From JAAYCI01 sp964550985 (GTDB lineage: Bacteria > Bacillota > Clostridia > Oscillospirales > Ruminococcaceae): DNA of 28,909 nt. A program made the translations under genes and the position numbers. Positions within the stretch are counted from its first letter, which is position 1, and each line of letters begins with the position of its first letter. This document shows positions 1 to 7,346 of this stretch, piece after piece. Under the pieces are notes generated by a model. That model was not told where the DNA came from and did not search any database. It saw nothing but the letters and a program-made list of their open reading frames with translations. The DNA is taken from contig CAZKBM010000038.1 in the NCBI GenBank assembly GCA_964550985.1, forward strand, positions 1-28,909, read 5' to 3'.

Positions 1-178
1 TAAAACATAATATGGTTGTATTTTAAGGCAAACAACATAAGAATTATTATGTTGTATTGGGGGGGGTGACGCATTTTGCCGTCATTTGGCCTAATTATAC
101 GTGAAATGTGGCAAATTGGCAAGAAAAAACGCATAAGTTGTAAGTGATATACAAAATGGGAGGGTATTGCCCGGTGTC
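1..178. other. Intergenic left edge, no gene seen
   Basis: AT-rich leader with no convincing coding frame. It holds a short inverted repeat (ACAACATAA at 32-40 and TTATGTTGT at 47-55, six-base loop). An imperfect copy of the same sequence lies at about 5-24, and a run of eight or more G starts near 59. Neither arm is followed by a T tract in the way a terminator requires. The gene to the left, if any, lies outside the window. Confidence 0.5.
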
Positions 179-238
179 GCCCGGCACATCCGCCTTCGGC
201 GTCCGCCTTTTTGCCTGCGGCAAAAAGATATGCTATAA
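179..238 (+). repeat. 60-bp direct repeat, copy 1, with promoter-like sequence
   Basis: First of two 60-bp direct repeats that match at 58 of 60 positions (the other copy is at 298-357, period 119 bp). Each copy includes the inverted repeat CTTTTTGCC-TGC-GGCAAAAAG followed by a sigma-A-like promoter. In this copy TTGCCT (211-216), a 17-base spacer and TATAAG (234-239) can be read. The last base of the -10 box falls outside the repeat and differs from the second copy, so this promoter should be the weaker one. Confidence 0.8.
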
Positions 239-297
239 GAACCCCGCTACGGCGCTTCGCCCCGGCGGGAACCTTGTTGTATATCTCGCCGCGCAAA

Positions 298-357
298 GCC
301 CGGCACATCCGCCTTCGGCGCCTGCCTTTTTGCCTGCGGCAAAAAGATATGCTATAA
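298..357 (+). repeat. 60-bp direct repeat, copy 2, with promoter-like sequence
   Basis: Second copy of the 60-bp repeat. It ends within the -10 box of the promoter read for the DUF951 gene. The same short hairpin (9-bp arms, 3-base loop) overlaps the -35 box and spacer. The 59 bases between the copies are GC-rich and have no coding sense. Confidence 0.8.
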
Positions 358-358
358 T
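330..358 (+). promoter_or_regulatory. Promoter of DUF951 gene
   Basis: TTGCCT at 330-335, a 17-base spacer and TATAAT at 353-358, with the extended -10 TGC just before it. It lies 59 bases before the DUF951 start codon. The spacing and the perfect -10 box make it a strong sigma-A candidate. No other good promoter is seen between here and the gene. Confidence 0.65.
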
Positions 359-417
359 ATATTGCCTGAAGATTTTGGCGGGGAGATTCCCCATTTGTTG
401 ACGGCGGAGGAAAACCC

Positions 418-618
418 ATGGATGTGCGCGTTGGTGATAAGATTGAGGTGCGAAAGCCCCACCCCTGTGGCAGCCGCTGCTTTTTAGTTTTACGCGTGGG
501 GATGGATTTTCGCATCCAGTGCGAGGGCTGTGGTCATCAGGTGATGCTGCCGAGGGCAAAAATTGAAAAAAATATTAAAAAAATTGTGCGGCAAGATGAG
601 GGCGATGCCCCAACATGA
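418..618 (+). CDS. DUF951 family protein (YyzM-like)
   Basis: A 66-residue protein of the DUF951 family, widespread in Firmicutes and represented by B. subtilis YyzM. Its biochemical role is not established. The family hallmarks are visible: an N-terminal 'VGDKIEVRKPHPCG' strand, a central 'MDFRIQCEGCGHQVMLPR' block and a basic lysine-rich tail. The conserved cysteines (about residues 17, 21, 35 and 38) suggest metal binding or a nucleic-acid-binding ribbon, which is inference. The start is fixed by GGAGG eight bases ahead of the ATG. The gene is transcribed from the repeat-borne promoter. The downstream gene is prfA after a 186-base AT-rich gap, so co-transcription is possible but not shown. 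Confidence 0.88.
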   Translation: MDVRVGDKIEVRKPHPCGSRCFLVLRVGMDFRIQCEGCGHQVMLPRAKIEKNIKKIVRQDEGDAPT

Positions 619-804
619 GCCTATCAATAGTCCCTAAAAGCCGCCTTTTATGTGTCTCCACAAATATCCCTAATATAAAAAAGCATAAAAATTTAAAATA
701 GTGTAAGTGATGCAATTGGTAAAACAATAAAATGCAATAGTAATCCCACAATTCTGTGCGAGAAAATAGAAGCGAGAAAAATCTGAAAGACAAAGGAAGA
801 TTTT

Positions 805-1881
805 ATGTTCGATAGTTTGGATGCGGTGAAGAGCCGTTATGAAGAGATAAACCAGCGCCTGCAAGACCCCGCCACCGTACAGGACAATGCAAAATACACG
901 GCGCTGATGAAAGAGTATAAACAGCTAACCCCGCTGGTGGAAACCTACTCCGCCTATCTTGCGGCGCAAAAGGCCCACGAAGACGCGCGGGCACTGCTGG
1001 AGGAAGGCGGCTTGGACGCCGAACTCAAGGAACTGGCAAAAGAGGAATTTGAGGAAAGCCGCGATAAAATTGACTCCCTTTCGCAGGAACTTCGTATCCT
1101 GCTTCTTCCGCGCGATGAAAATGACGAGCGCAGCGTGATTATGGAAATTCGCGGTGGTACGGGGGGCGATGAGGCCGCTTTATTTGCGCACAGCCTTTTT
1201 CGCATGTATGGCCTGTACGCCGAAAAACGCGGCTGGAAGCTGGAGGTTTTAAACGCCAATGAGACCGAACTTGGCGGCCTGAAAGAGGTGGAGTTCTCTC
1301 TTGAGGGGGACAGTGTATACAGCCGTATGAAGTTTGAGGCGGGCACCCACCGGGTGCAGCGCGTGCCCGAAACCGAGGCCCAGGGCCGCATCCACACCTC
1401 GGCTGTTACCGTGGCGGTTATGGCCGAGGCGGAAGAGGTGGACGTGGAGATAAATCCGGCCGATTTGAAGGTGGACACCTACCGTTCTTCGGGCGCAGGG
1501 GGCCAGCACGTAAACAAAACCTCCAGCGCCATACGCATTACCCACCTGCCCACCGGCCTTGTGGTAGAGTGCCAAGACGAGCGCAGCCAGCATAAAAACC
1601 GTGATAAGGCGATGAAGGTGTTGCGCAGCCGCCTGCTGGCCCAAAAACAGGAGGCGCAAAAAACAGAGATTGACGCGGCCCGCCGCAGCCAGGTGGGCAG
1701 TGGCGACCGCAGCGAGCGGATACGCACCTATAACTACCCCCAAAGCCGCGTTACCGACCACCGCATCAATTTAACCCTGTATAAACTGGATACCATTATG
1801 GCGGGGAATTTGGACGAATTGCTTGACCCCCTGATTGCCGCCGACCAGGCCGAAAAATTGCAGGCTGCGGCGGGGGACTAA
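805..1881 (+). CDS. prfA: Peptide chain release factor 1
   Basis: Class I release factor 1, which recognises UAA and UAG in the ribosomal A site and triggers peptidyl-tRNA hydrolysis. At 358 residues it has normal RF1 length. The catalytic GGQ lies near residues 232-234 in 'GAGGQHVNKTSSA'. The codon-reading P-x-T motif appears as PET in 'VQRVPETEAQGRIHTS', where many RF1 have PAT. This block separates it from RF2, which carries SPF. The N-terminal 100 residues are the helical domain that contacts the termination machinery. The start has an AAGGAAG box. In many Firmicutes the methyltransferase gene prmC follows prfA; here tsaC follows directly, four bases after the prfA stop. Confidence 0.97.
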   Translation: MFDSLDAVKSRYEEINQRLQDPATVQDNAKYTALMKEYKQLTPLVETYSAYLAAQKAHEDARALLEEGGLDAELKELAKEEFEESRDKIDSLSQELRILLLPRDENDERSVIMEIRGGTGGDEAALFAHSLFRMYGLYAEKRGWKLEVLNANETELGGLKEVEFSLEGDSVYSRMKFEAGTHRVQRVPETEAQGRIHTSAVTVAVMAEAEEVDVEINPADLKVDTYRSSGAGGQHVNKTSSAIRITHLPTGLVVECQDERSQHKNRDKAMKVLRSRLLAQKQEAQKTEIDAARRSQVGSGDRSERIRTYNYPQSRVTDHRINLTLYKLDTIMAGNLDELLDPLIAADQAEKLQAAAGD

Positions 1882-1885
1882 GGCA

Positions 1886-2902
1886 GTGGAGACAAAGGTG
1901 CTGCCGCTAGATGATGAGACGGCGGAATATGCCGCCAAACTTTTGCGGCAGGGTGAGGTGGTGGCCATTCCCACCGAGACGGTATATGGCCTTGCCGCAA
2001 ACGCTTTTTCGCAAGAGGCTGTGGCTAAAATATTTGCCGCCAAAGGCCGCCCGCAGGATAACCCCCTGATTGTACACATAGCCGATTTGGAAGATTTAAC
2101 GGCTGTTGCCCCTGCAGCCCCGCAAGCGGCTGGGCTCTTGGCCAAGGCATTTTGGCCGGGGCCCCTTACGCTGGTGCTAGGCAAAAGCCCGGCCCTTGCG
2201 CCTGGGGTTAGCGCCGGCCTTGCCACGGCCGGGGTACGTATGCCGGCCCACCCTGGGGCGCGCGGGGTCATCCGCAAAACCGGCCTGCCGCTGGCTGCCC
2301 CCTCGGCCAACCTTTCAGGTAGGCCCAGCCCCACCTGCGCCGCGCATGTTTTACAGGATTTTGCGGGTAAAATCCCTCTTATTTTGGATGGCGGCCCCTC
2401 GATAGTTGGGGTGGAATCCACGGTGCTTGCGCTGGAAGACGAGCCGGTTGTACTGCGGCCGGGCTTTGTTACGGCGGCCGAGATAGCGGAAGTGCTGCAA
2501 GCCCCCGTGCGTTATTCCAAAACCGTAACGGCCCCCTTAGCCAAGGGCGAAGCTGCCAGAAGCCCCGGCACCAAGTACAGGCACTACGCCCCTATAGCGG
2601 ACCTCAGCCTTATAAAAGGGGATTTTAAGGCTTTTTGCAACTGGGCCAAAGGCCACCCAAACCCCGGCCTTTGGGCACTGTGCTACACAGGCGAGGAGAA
2701 AAAACTACCCATGCCGGCTTTGGCCTATGGCAGTTTGGGAGACAGCGCCTCCCAAAGCGCGGGGCTGTTTGCCGCACTGCGCAGGCTGGACGAGGTGGGG
2801 GCCCAAACCGTATATGTCCGCTGGGAGGCGGAGGATGAAAAAAATCTGGCCGTTTATAACCGGCTTTTGCGGGCGGCGGCCTTTCGGGTGGTGCAGGCAT
2901 GA
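1886..2902 (+). CDS. tsaC: L-threonylcarbamoyladenylate synthase (TsaC/Sua5 type)
   Basis: Makes threonylcarbamoyl-AMP from threonine, bicarbonate and ATP, the first step of the universal t6A37 modification of ANN-decoding tRNAs. This is the long Sua5 form (338 residues). The YrdC domain comes first, with 'AIPTETVYGLAANAF', 'KGRPQDNPL' and 'SANLSGRPSPT'. A linker carries the conserved 'GTKYRHYAP', and the C-terminal Sua5 domain follows. I place the start at a GTG five bases after the prfA stop, because the frame upstream only overlaps prfA and has no family similarity; GGGGGA lies about eight bases before it. The stop overlaps the coaE start (ATGA), indicating translational coupling. Confidence 0.93.
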   Translation: METKVLPLDDETAEYAAKLLRQGEVVAIPTETVYGLAANAFSQEAVAKIFAAKGRPQDNPLIVHIADLEDLTAVAPAAPQAAGLLAKAFWPGPLTLVLGKSPALAPGVSAGLATAGVRMPAHPGARGVIRKTGLPLAAPSANLSGRPSPTCAAHVLQDFAGKIPLILDGGPSIVGVESTVLALEDEPVVLRPGFVTAAEIAEVLQAPVRYSKTVTAPLAKGEAARSPGTKYRHYAPIADLSLIKGDFKAFCNWAKGHPNPGLWALCYTGEEKKLPMPALAYGSLGDSASQSAGLFAALRRLDEVGAQTVYVRWEAEDEKNLAVYNRLLRAAAFRVVQA

Positions 2903-3528
2903 GTAAGATGTGGGTGGTGGGCATTACCGGGCACTCCGGCAGCGGAAAGTCCAGCCTGGCCGGCTACTACGCCTCGCTGGGTTATCCCATGGCAGATGGC
3001 GATGAACTTTCGCGTGCGGTGTGTACGGCGGGCAGCCCCTGTGTACAGGAGTTGAAAAAAGCCTTTGGTAGTGATATTGTAGATGAAGAGGGTAATTTGT
3101 TGCGCCGCACTTTGGGCGAAAAAGTATATGGAGACGCCGCCCTAAACACCCAACTCATGGGCATCAGCCACCCCTTCTTGCTGGAAGAGCTGAAAAACCG
3201 GGAGAAAGCCGCCGAGGCAACCGGGGCAAAATTCTTTTTTTTAGATGGCGCCATGCTGGTTGGCAGTATTTTTGAGGCGCACTGCAAACGGATTATTGTG
3301 GTGGAATGCAATACAAAACTTACTATTAGCCGCATTATATTGCGCGATAAAATTTCCAAAGCCGCGGCGCATAACCGTCTGAACGCCCAAAAAACCACAC
3401 AGGAACTGCGCCAGGCGGCCAGTTACCTGATAGAAAATGATGGCTCCCTGAACCGCTTACACCAAAAGGCCGATGCAGTACTGCACCAGCTTGAAAAAGA
3501 GTATGCGGCCCATGCGGCCATGGAGTAG
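2899..3528 (+). CDS. coaE: Dephospho-CoA kinase
   Basis: Catalyses the last step of coenzyme A synthesis, ATP-dependent phosphorylation of the ribose 3'-hydroxyl of dephospho-CoA. The P-loop 'GITGHSGSGKSSLA' sits at residues 8-21, followed by the CoaE pattern 'GYPMADGDELSRAV' for the acceptor site. 'RRTLGEKVYGD', 'ISHPFLLEEL' and the lid-region 'NRLNAQKT' also match the family. The length (209 residues) is typical. The gene overlaps tsaC by four bases and is followed two bases later by the lytic transglycosylase gene, so the block is probably one operon. Some usual residues are divergent (for example 'GHSGSGKS' instead of 'GGIGSGKS'), but the overall pattern is clear. Confidence 0.93.
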   Translation: MSKMWVVGITGHSGSGKSSLAGYYASLGYPMADGDELSRAVCTAGSPCVQELKKAFGSDIVDEEGNLLRRTLGEKVYGDAALNTQLMGISHPFLLEELKNREKAAEATGAKFFFLDGAMLVGSIFEAHCKRIIVVECNTKLTISRIILRDKISKAAAHNRLNAQKTTQELRQAASYLIENDGSLNRLHQKADAVLHQLEKEYAAHAAME

Positions 3529-3530
3529 AT

Positions 3531-4115
3531 ATGCCAAACAGCCTGTTGCGTTTTTTTGCCCGGTTCTTGCCCCTGGTACTACTGGCCGCCAGCCTTACGG
3601 CCTGTGGGGGGCAAAGCTCGTACCCGCTTTTATATGGCGAGGAGGTGGGGGAGTGGGCAGACACCTATGGCCTGGACCCGCTGCTTGTGTATGCGGTGAT
3701 TCATACCGAAAGCGGCTTTGACCCAGAGGCCGCCTCAGACGCGGGGGCCATTGGCCTGATGCAGATGACCGAGGACACCTTTGACTGGGTAAAAAGTAAG
3801 GTGGCGCCAGAGGATGAGACCTTAACGTTTGAGAGCCTGTACCAGCCTGCTGTCAGCATCCGTTTTGGCTGTTATTTTTTGGCCTATTGCATGGAAAAAT
3901 ATGTCGGAGATGTCTCCACAGCGGCGGCGGCTTATCACAGCGGCATGGGCACGGTAGATAGGCTGTTGCAAGAGGGGGAACACACGGCTGATGGGCGGAC
4001 GCTTAGCAGTTTCCCCTACAGACAGATGAGCCACTATGTCAAAAAAATCAACGATAGTTATAGGCGATATCAAGAGCTATACGCCGCCACTTCGGCGGTT
4101 GGCGCAAAGCTCTAA
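3531..4115 (+). CDS. Lytic transglycosylase lipoprotein (SLT/GH23)
   Basis: Probable membrane-anchored peptidoglycan lytic transglycosylase. Residues 1-24 form a signal peptide ending in lipobox L-T-A-C, with the lipidated cysteine at 25. The goose-lysozyme-like SLT domain follows. The predicted catalytic glutamate is E60 in 'VIHTESGFDPEA', followed by 'GAIGLMQMTEDTFDW'. The usual 'AYNAG' block reads 'AAYHSGMGTV', with His for the common Asn. The length (194 residues) fits the short bacterial form. The enzyme would cleave MurNAc-GlcNAc bonds outside the membrane, leaving 1,6-anhydro ends, in wall remodelling. It sits two bases after coaE, an arrangement seen in other Clostridia, and 20 bases before the aminopeptidase gene. 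Confidence 0.9.
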   Translation: MPNSLLRFFARFLPLVLLAASLTACGGQSSYPLLYGEEVGEWADTYGLDPLLVYAVIHTESGFDPEAASDAGAIGLMQMTEDTFDWVKSKVAPEDETLTFESLYQPAVSIRFGCYFLAYCMEKYVGDVSTAAAAYHSGMGTVDRLLQEGEHTADGRTLSSFPYRQMSHYVKKINDSYRRYQELYAATSAVGAKL

Positions 4116-4135
4116 CATAGAATAGGAGAATAAAA

Positions 4136-5536
4136 ATGGCAAAAGCAAAAAAGTCAGAGCAGAATTTGGCAGAGGAATTACTGTTAAAAAACCAGCACCT
4201 GGCCGATTGTGACAGCGGCATGTTTGAAAAGGCCGAAAAATTTTGTGAGGGCTACAAGGCGTTTTTAGACGATGGCAAAACCGAGCGCGAGAGCAACCGA
4301 GCTGCGCTTGCGCTGCTTACCAAAGCGGGCTACAAAGAGGTAAAACACGGGCAAAAGTACAAAGCCGGAGATAAAATTTATTACCAAAACCGGGGCAAGG
4401 CGCTGGTGGCCGCCACCATTGGGCAAAAACCACTGGAGGAAGGGGTGCGTATCACAGCCGCCCATGCAGATGTACCCCGGCTGGACTTAAAACCAAAGCC
4501 TCTATATGAAAATTCAGACCTGGCCTATTTTAAAACTCATTACTACGGTGGTATTCGTAAATACCAGTGGGCCACCATCCCCCTCTCCATGCATGGTGTT
4601 GTGATAAAGGCAAGCGGCGAGGCGGTAGAAATTCGCATTGGCGAGGAGCCGGGCGAGCCGGTGTTCTGCATCACCGACCTTTTGCCCCACCTCTCGGCCG
4701 AGCAAAACAAGCGCAGCCTCAGCGAGGGGCTGAAAGGGGAGGAACTCAACATCCTCATAGGCTCTTTGCCCTATGGCGAAAGCGAGGAAAAAGACCGCTT
4801 TAAGCTGGCCGTTATGCGTTTCCTCAACGAAAAATATGGAATCACCGAGCGAGACTTTGCCCGTGCCGAACTGGAATTTGTGCCGGCCCACAAGGCGGTA
4901 GATATCGGCTTTGACCGCAGCATGTTGGGCGCATATGGGCAGGATGACCGTGTGTGCTGTTACACTGGGCTTATGGCCGAGATTGCGCAGAAAAAGCCCC
5001 AACACACCACCGTAATGGTGGTGGCAGATAAAGAGGAGACCGGCTCGGACGGGAACACAGGCCTCGCCAGCGACTATCTCTTCCAGTTCTTGCAAGATTT
5101 GGCCGAGGTACAGGGGGCGCATTACAATAGCCTGCTACGTGCCTCAAAATGCCTCTCGGCAGACGTTCACGCCGCTTACGACCCCACCTTCTCCGACGCT
5201 TTTGACAAATACAATACGGTGTTTTTCAACCAGGGGGCGGCCTTTTCCAAATACGGCGGTTCCCGTGGCAAAAATGGCACCTCCGATGCTTCGGCCGAGT
5301 TCATGGGCGAAATTACCACCATGCTGGACAATAAAAAAATCCCCTGGCAACTTGGGGAGATGGGCCGCATCGACCTGGGCGGCGGCGGCACGGTGGCCAA
5401 ATTTATTGCGGCCAAAAACATTGATGTAGTGGATATCGGCGTGCCGGTGCTTGCGATGCACGCCCCGCTGGAGATTACCTCGAAGTTGGATGTGTACAGC
5501 ACCTACGAGGTGATAAAAGCCTTTTTGGAAGAGTAA
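4136..5536 (+). CDS. M18 family zinc aminopeptidase
   Basis: Cytoplasmic metallo-aminopeptidase of the M18 (aspartyl aminopeptidase/ApeA) family, which removes N-terminal residues, often acidic ones, from peptides. The length (466 residues) fits the clostridial form. Visible metal-site and catalytic blocks are 'HADVPRLDLKPKP' near residue 109, 'FDRSMLGAYGQDDRVCCYTG', 'VVADKEETGSDG' near 300 with the paired glutamates, 'CLSADVHAAYDP', and 'VPVLAMHAPLE' near the C-terminus carrying the last histidine. GGAGAA lies seven bases before the ATG. The gene ends the plus-strand block and is followed by a strong hairpin terminator. Exact peptide preference cannot be read from sequence. Confidence 0.92.
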   Translation: MAKAKKSEQNLAEELLLKNQHLADCDSGMFEKAEKFCEGYKAFLDDGKTERESNRAALALLTKAGYKEVKHGQKYKAGDKIYYQNRGKALVAATIGQKPLEEGVRITAAHADVPRLDLKPKPLYENSDLAYFKTHYYGGIRKYQWATIPLSMHGVVIKASGEAVEIRIGEEPGEPVFCITDLLPHLSAEQNKRSLSEGLKGEELNILIGSLPYGESEEKDRFKLAVMRFLNEKYGITERDFARAELEFVPAHKAVDIGFDRSMLGAYGQDDRVCCYTGLMAEIAQKKPQHTTVMVVADKEETGSDGNTGLASDYLFQFLQDLAEVQGAHYNSLLRASKCLSADVHAAYDPTFSDAFDKYNTVFFNQGAAFSKYGGSRGKNGTSDASAEFMGEITTMLDNKKIPWQLGEMGRIDLGGGGTVAKFIAAKNIDVVDIGVPVLAMHAPLEITSKLDVYSTYEVIKAFLEE

Positions 5537-5549
5537 TAGCTAATCAATA

Positions 5550-5592
5550 AAAACGGCTGCAAACGGAAAATTTAACCGTTTGCAGCCGTTTT
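5550..5592. terminator. Bidirectional intrinsic terminator
   Basis: A perfect 17-bp stem (5550-5566 with 5576-5592) with a nine-base loop. A-rich sequence on the left and T-rich on the right give a U tract on either strand. It lies between the convergent aminopeptidase and membrane-protein genes and can serve both, although it is 136 bases beyond the minus-strand stop. Nothing else is recognised in 5593-5727. Confidence 0.88.
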
Positions 5593-5727
5593 ATAGTTTT
5601 GAATCTCCCTGTGTTTGTTTGGCTTTGCCAAATCACACAATTTTAATATTTCGTTGTTTAAGGGAAGATATGCCATCTTTTAAATCACATACCATAGGTA
5701 TATTTAGTACTTATCATTCAACGTCTA

Positions 5728-7269
5728 TCAAACAGGTGGCACTTCGCTGGGCAGTAGGTATACTTTATCCTTACCGTAAAAGCTGGCTACACCTTGGTTA
5801 GACCAATAATTGGGGTCGTCGGTAATATCCTCATAGTACAAAACGTAAGGTTTGGAACGTAAAGGCTCAACCGCCACCTCACGAAGAGCTTCATCCTCAT
5901 ATAAGGTAAGCCGCGCCTCAAGTTGTGTACTATAGGTGGTCGCCTCGCCCGTGATAAGACTTTGCGCTGCGCTATATGAGGTATATGTTTTGTAACTTCC
6001 CTGTGCCACACAGAGACAAACAAACATGGAAATCCCAGCAATCAGGCCCAAAATACTGTTGTGTCTCAAAACCTTAACCAGCGCCAGATCCCAACTTTTC
6101 CCATCTGCACTTTTGGCACCAGCCAATTTGTTGTTCAGCCAACCAAGTAGATAAAACAAGTTAAAAACCAAAAGTAGTATATATGTGAAGTAGTAAACAT
6201 TTACCATTCGGTCTGGCCCCATATCTCGAATGACATAAATGCCAGGGCAAAGTTGTACCCCCAAAAAGCACCAGCTTCCCATCAGCCATAAAAGAGGATA
6301 GCGGAAGCTTCGTGCCGTAAACCGCGCAATATGCCAAAGTGCCGGTGCAAGTAAAAGCAAAGCAACCACCAATGCAGGGTTTGTCCACTCCTGTACATAC
6401 CGTGGTACCTGGCACAGGGCCTCCCAAATGGCATTCAGAATAGAGGTTTCACCAAAAAAAGTTTTGCGGATGTTATTTCCGGGGGCAGTGATATTTATGA
6501 AAAAGCTGGTTGCATTTGCGGCAAAAGGAAGAAGGCCCCACTTCCAGGCTGGGTTCTTGTTTACAGCCCACAAAAACAGGGTTAGTGCCAAACCAACAAT
6601 GGTGCTTAAGCCTGTTACTAAGTTGCCACCACCAACGGCTATGCCCAGTAAAACGCTTAGCAACATTCGCAAAAGGTTTGTTACATTTCGTTTTGCTTTC
6701 GCCATGCAGAACATCAGTGAAAATAATATAAGAGAAAGAGAGAAAGAAAAGGTGTAGTGCAAAGCCCCGTTGTACCAAAATAAACCGCTTACCGCCGAGG
6801 GTAGGGTTTGTATACAAAAAAATGCAAGCCAAATTGCAACTAAAAGCCATGTCCATATACTGGCGGCATACATCTTGCCCAGTACTGCGCGTACCAATAG
6901 GAATACCCCTGTAGTTAGTATACCCACCATGAGGAAGGGGACAATCACATAATATTCATCGCCAAACACATTGGGTCCCATACTCATTAAAAATACATTA
7001 ATAAAGGTACCCTGCCAGTTGAGATATGTATCTGCCGTTTTTGCGGCAGCAGCTTTTACAACCGGCATAAGTTCACCGGTTTGTAAAAAAATGGCTCGCG
7101 TAGATACATTATAACCATAATCGTCCGCTGAAGGCATGTTGTGTGGTGCAATCATCGCTATGGGTACTAGGCTTACAATAAATGCAACCAGTGCCACCAG
7201 GCAAAAACGCTTCCATGTAATTCTTTGCCCCGCTCCACTTAGCACTCTATCCATCCGTTTACCAAACAT
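5728..7269 (-). CDS. Polytopic membrane protein, DUF6056-like
   Basis: A 513-residue integral membrane protein with roughly ten or more hydrophobic segments. Near the first extracytoplasmic loop is 'PSADDYGYNVSTRAIFLQTGEL', then 'TYLNWQGTFINVFLM'. That layout resembles DUF6056-type proteins and, more loosely, GT-C glycosyltransferases, in which an acidic pair after the first helix is catalytic. The assignment is from memory of the family and moderate. The C-terminal 90 residues are a hydrophilic domain after the last helix. The start is chosen at the ATG preceded by GGAGGAAAAGAA; a longer frame would overlap galK. It lies 77 bases downstream of galK on the same strand, so co-transcription and a role in cell-surface sugar handling are possible but unproven. 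Confidence 0.72.
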   Translation of the reverse strand: MFGKRMDRVLSGAGQRITWKRFCLVALVAFIVSLVPIAMIAPHNMPSADDYGYNVSTRAIFLQTGELMPVVKAAAAKTADTYLNWQGTFINVFLMSMGPNVFGDEYYVIVPFLMVGILTTGVFLLVRAVLGKMYAASIWTWLLVAIWLAFFCIQTLPSAVSGLFWYNGALHYTFSFSLSLILFSLMFCMAKAKRNVTNLLRMLLSVLLGIAVGGGNLVTGLSTIVGLALTLFLWAVNKNPAWKWGLLPFAANATSFFINITAPGNNIRKTFFGETSILNAIWEALCQVPRYVQEWTNPALVVALLLLAPALWHIARFTARSFRYPLLWLMGSWCFLGVQLCPGIYVIRDMGPDRMVNVYYFTYILLLVFNLFYLLGWLNNKLAGAKSADGKSWDLALVKVLRHNSILGLIAGISMFVCLCVAQGSYKTYTSYSAAQSLITGEATTYSTQLEARLTLYEDEALREVAVEPLRSKPYVLYYEDITDDPNYWSNQGVASFYGKDKVYLLPSEVPPV

Positions 7270-7346
7270 TTCTTTTCCTCCGCAGTATTCCTCATGCAGT
7301 AATGTTTCTGAATTCATACGAAAATTGGCAGTGAAACCCAAAACCA

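Noticed and set aside
179..357. Two similar repeats as a possible CRISPR array
   Set aside because: Only two 60-bp copies, no regular spacers and no cas genes; each contains a promoter.
144..401. 85-codon plus-strand frame across the 60-bp repeats
   Set aside because: It is created by the repeats themselves, has no ribosome binding site, and overlaps the promoter of the DUF951 gene.
954..1761. Long minus-strand frames opposite prfA
   Set aside because: They are shadows of a strongly conserved coding gene; no family similarity and no start signals.
1882..1885. Loss of prmC between prfA and tsaC as a biological finding
   Set aside because: prmC can lie elsewhere in the genome; its absence here cannot be interpreted from this window.
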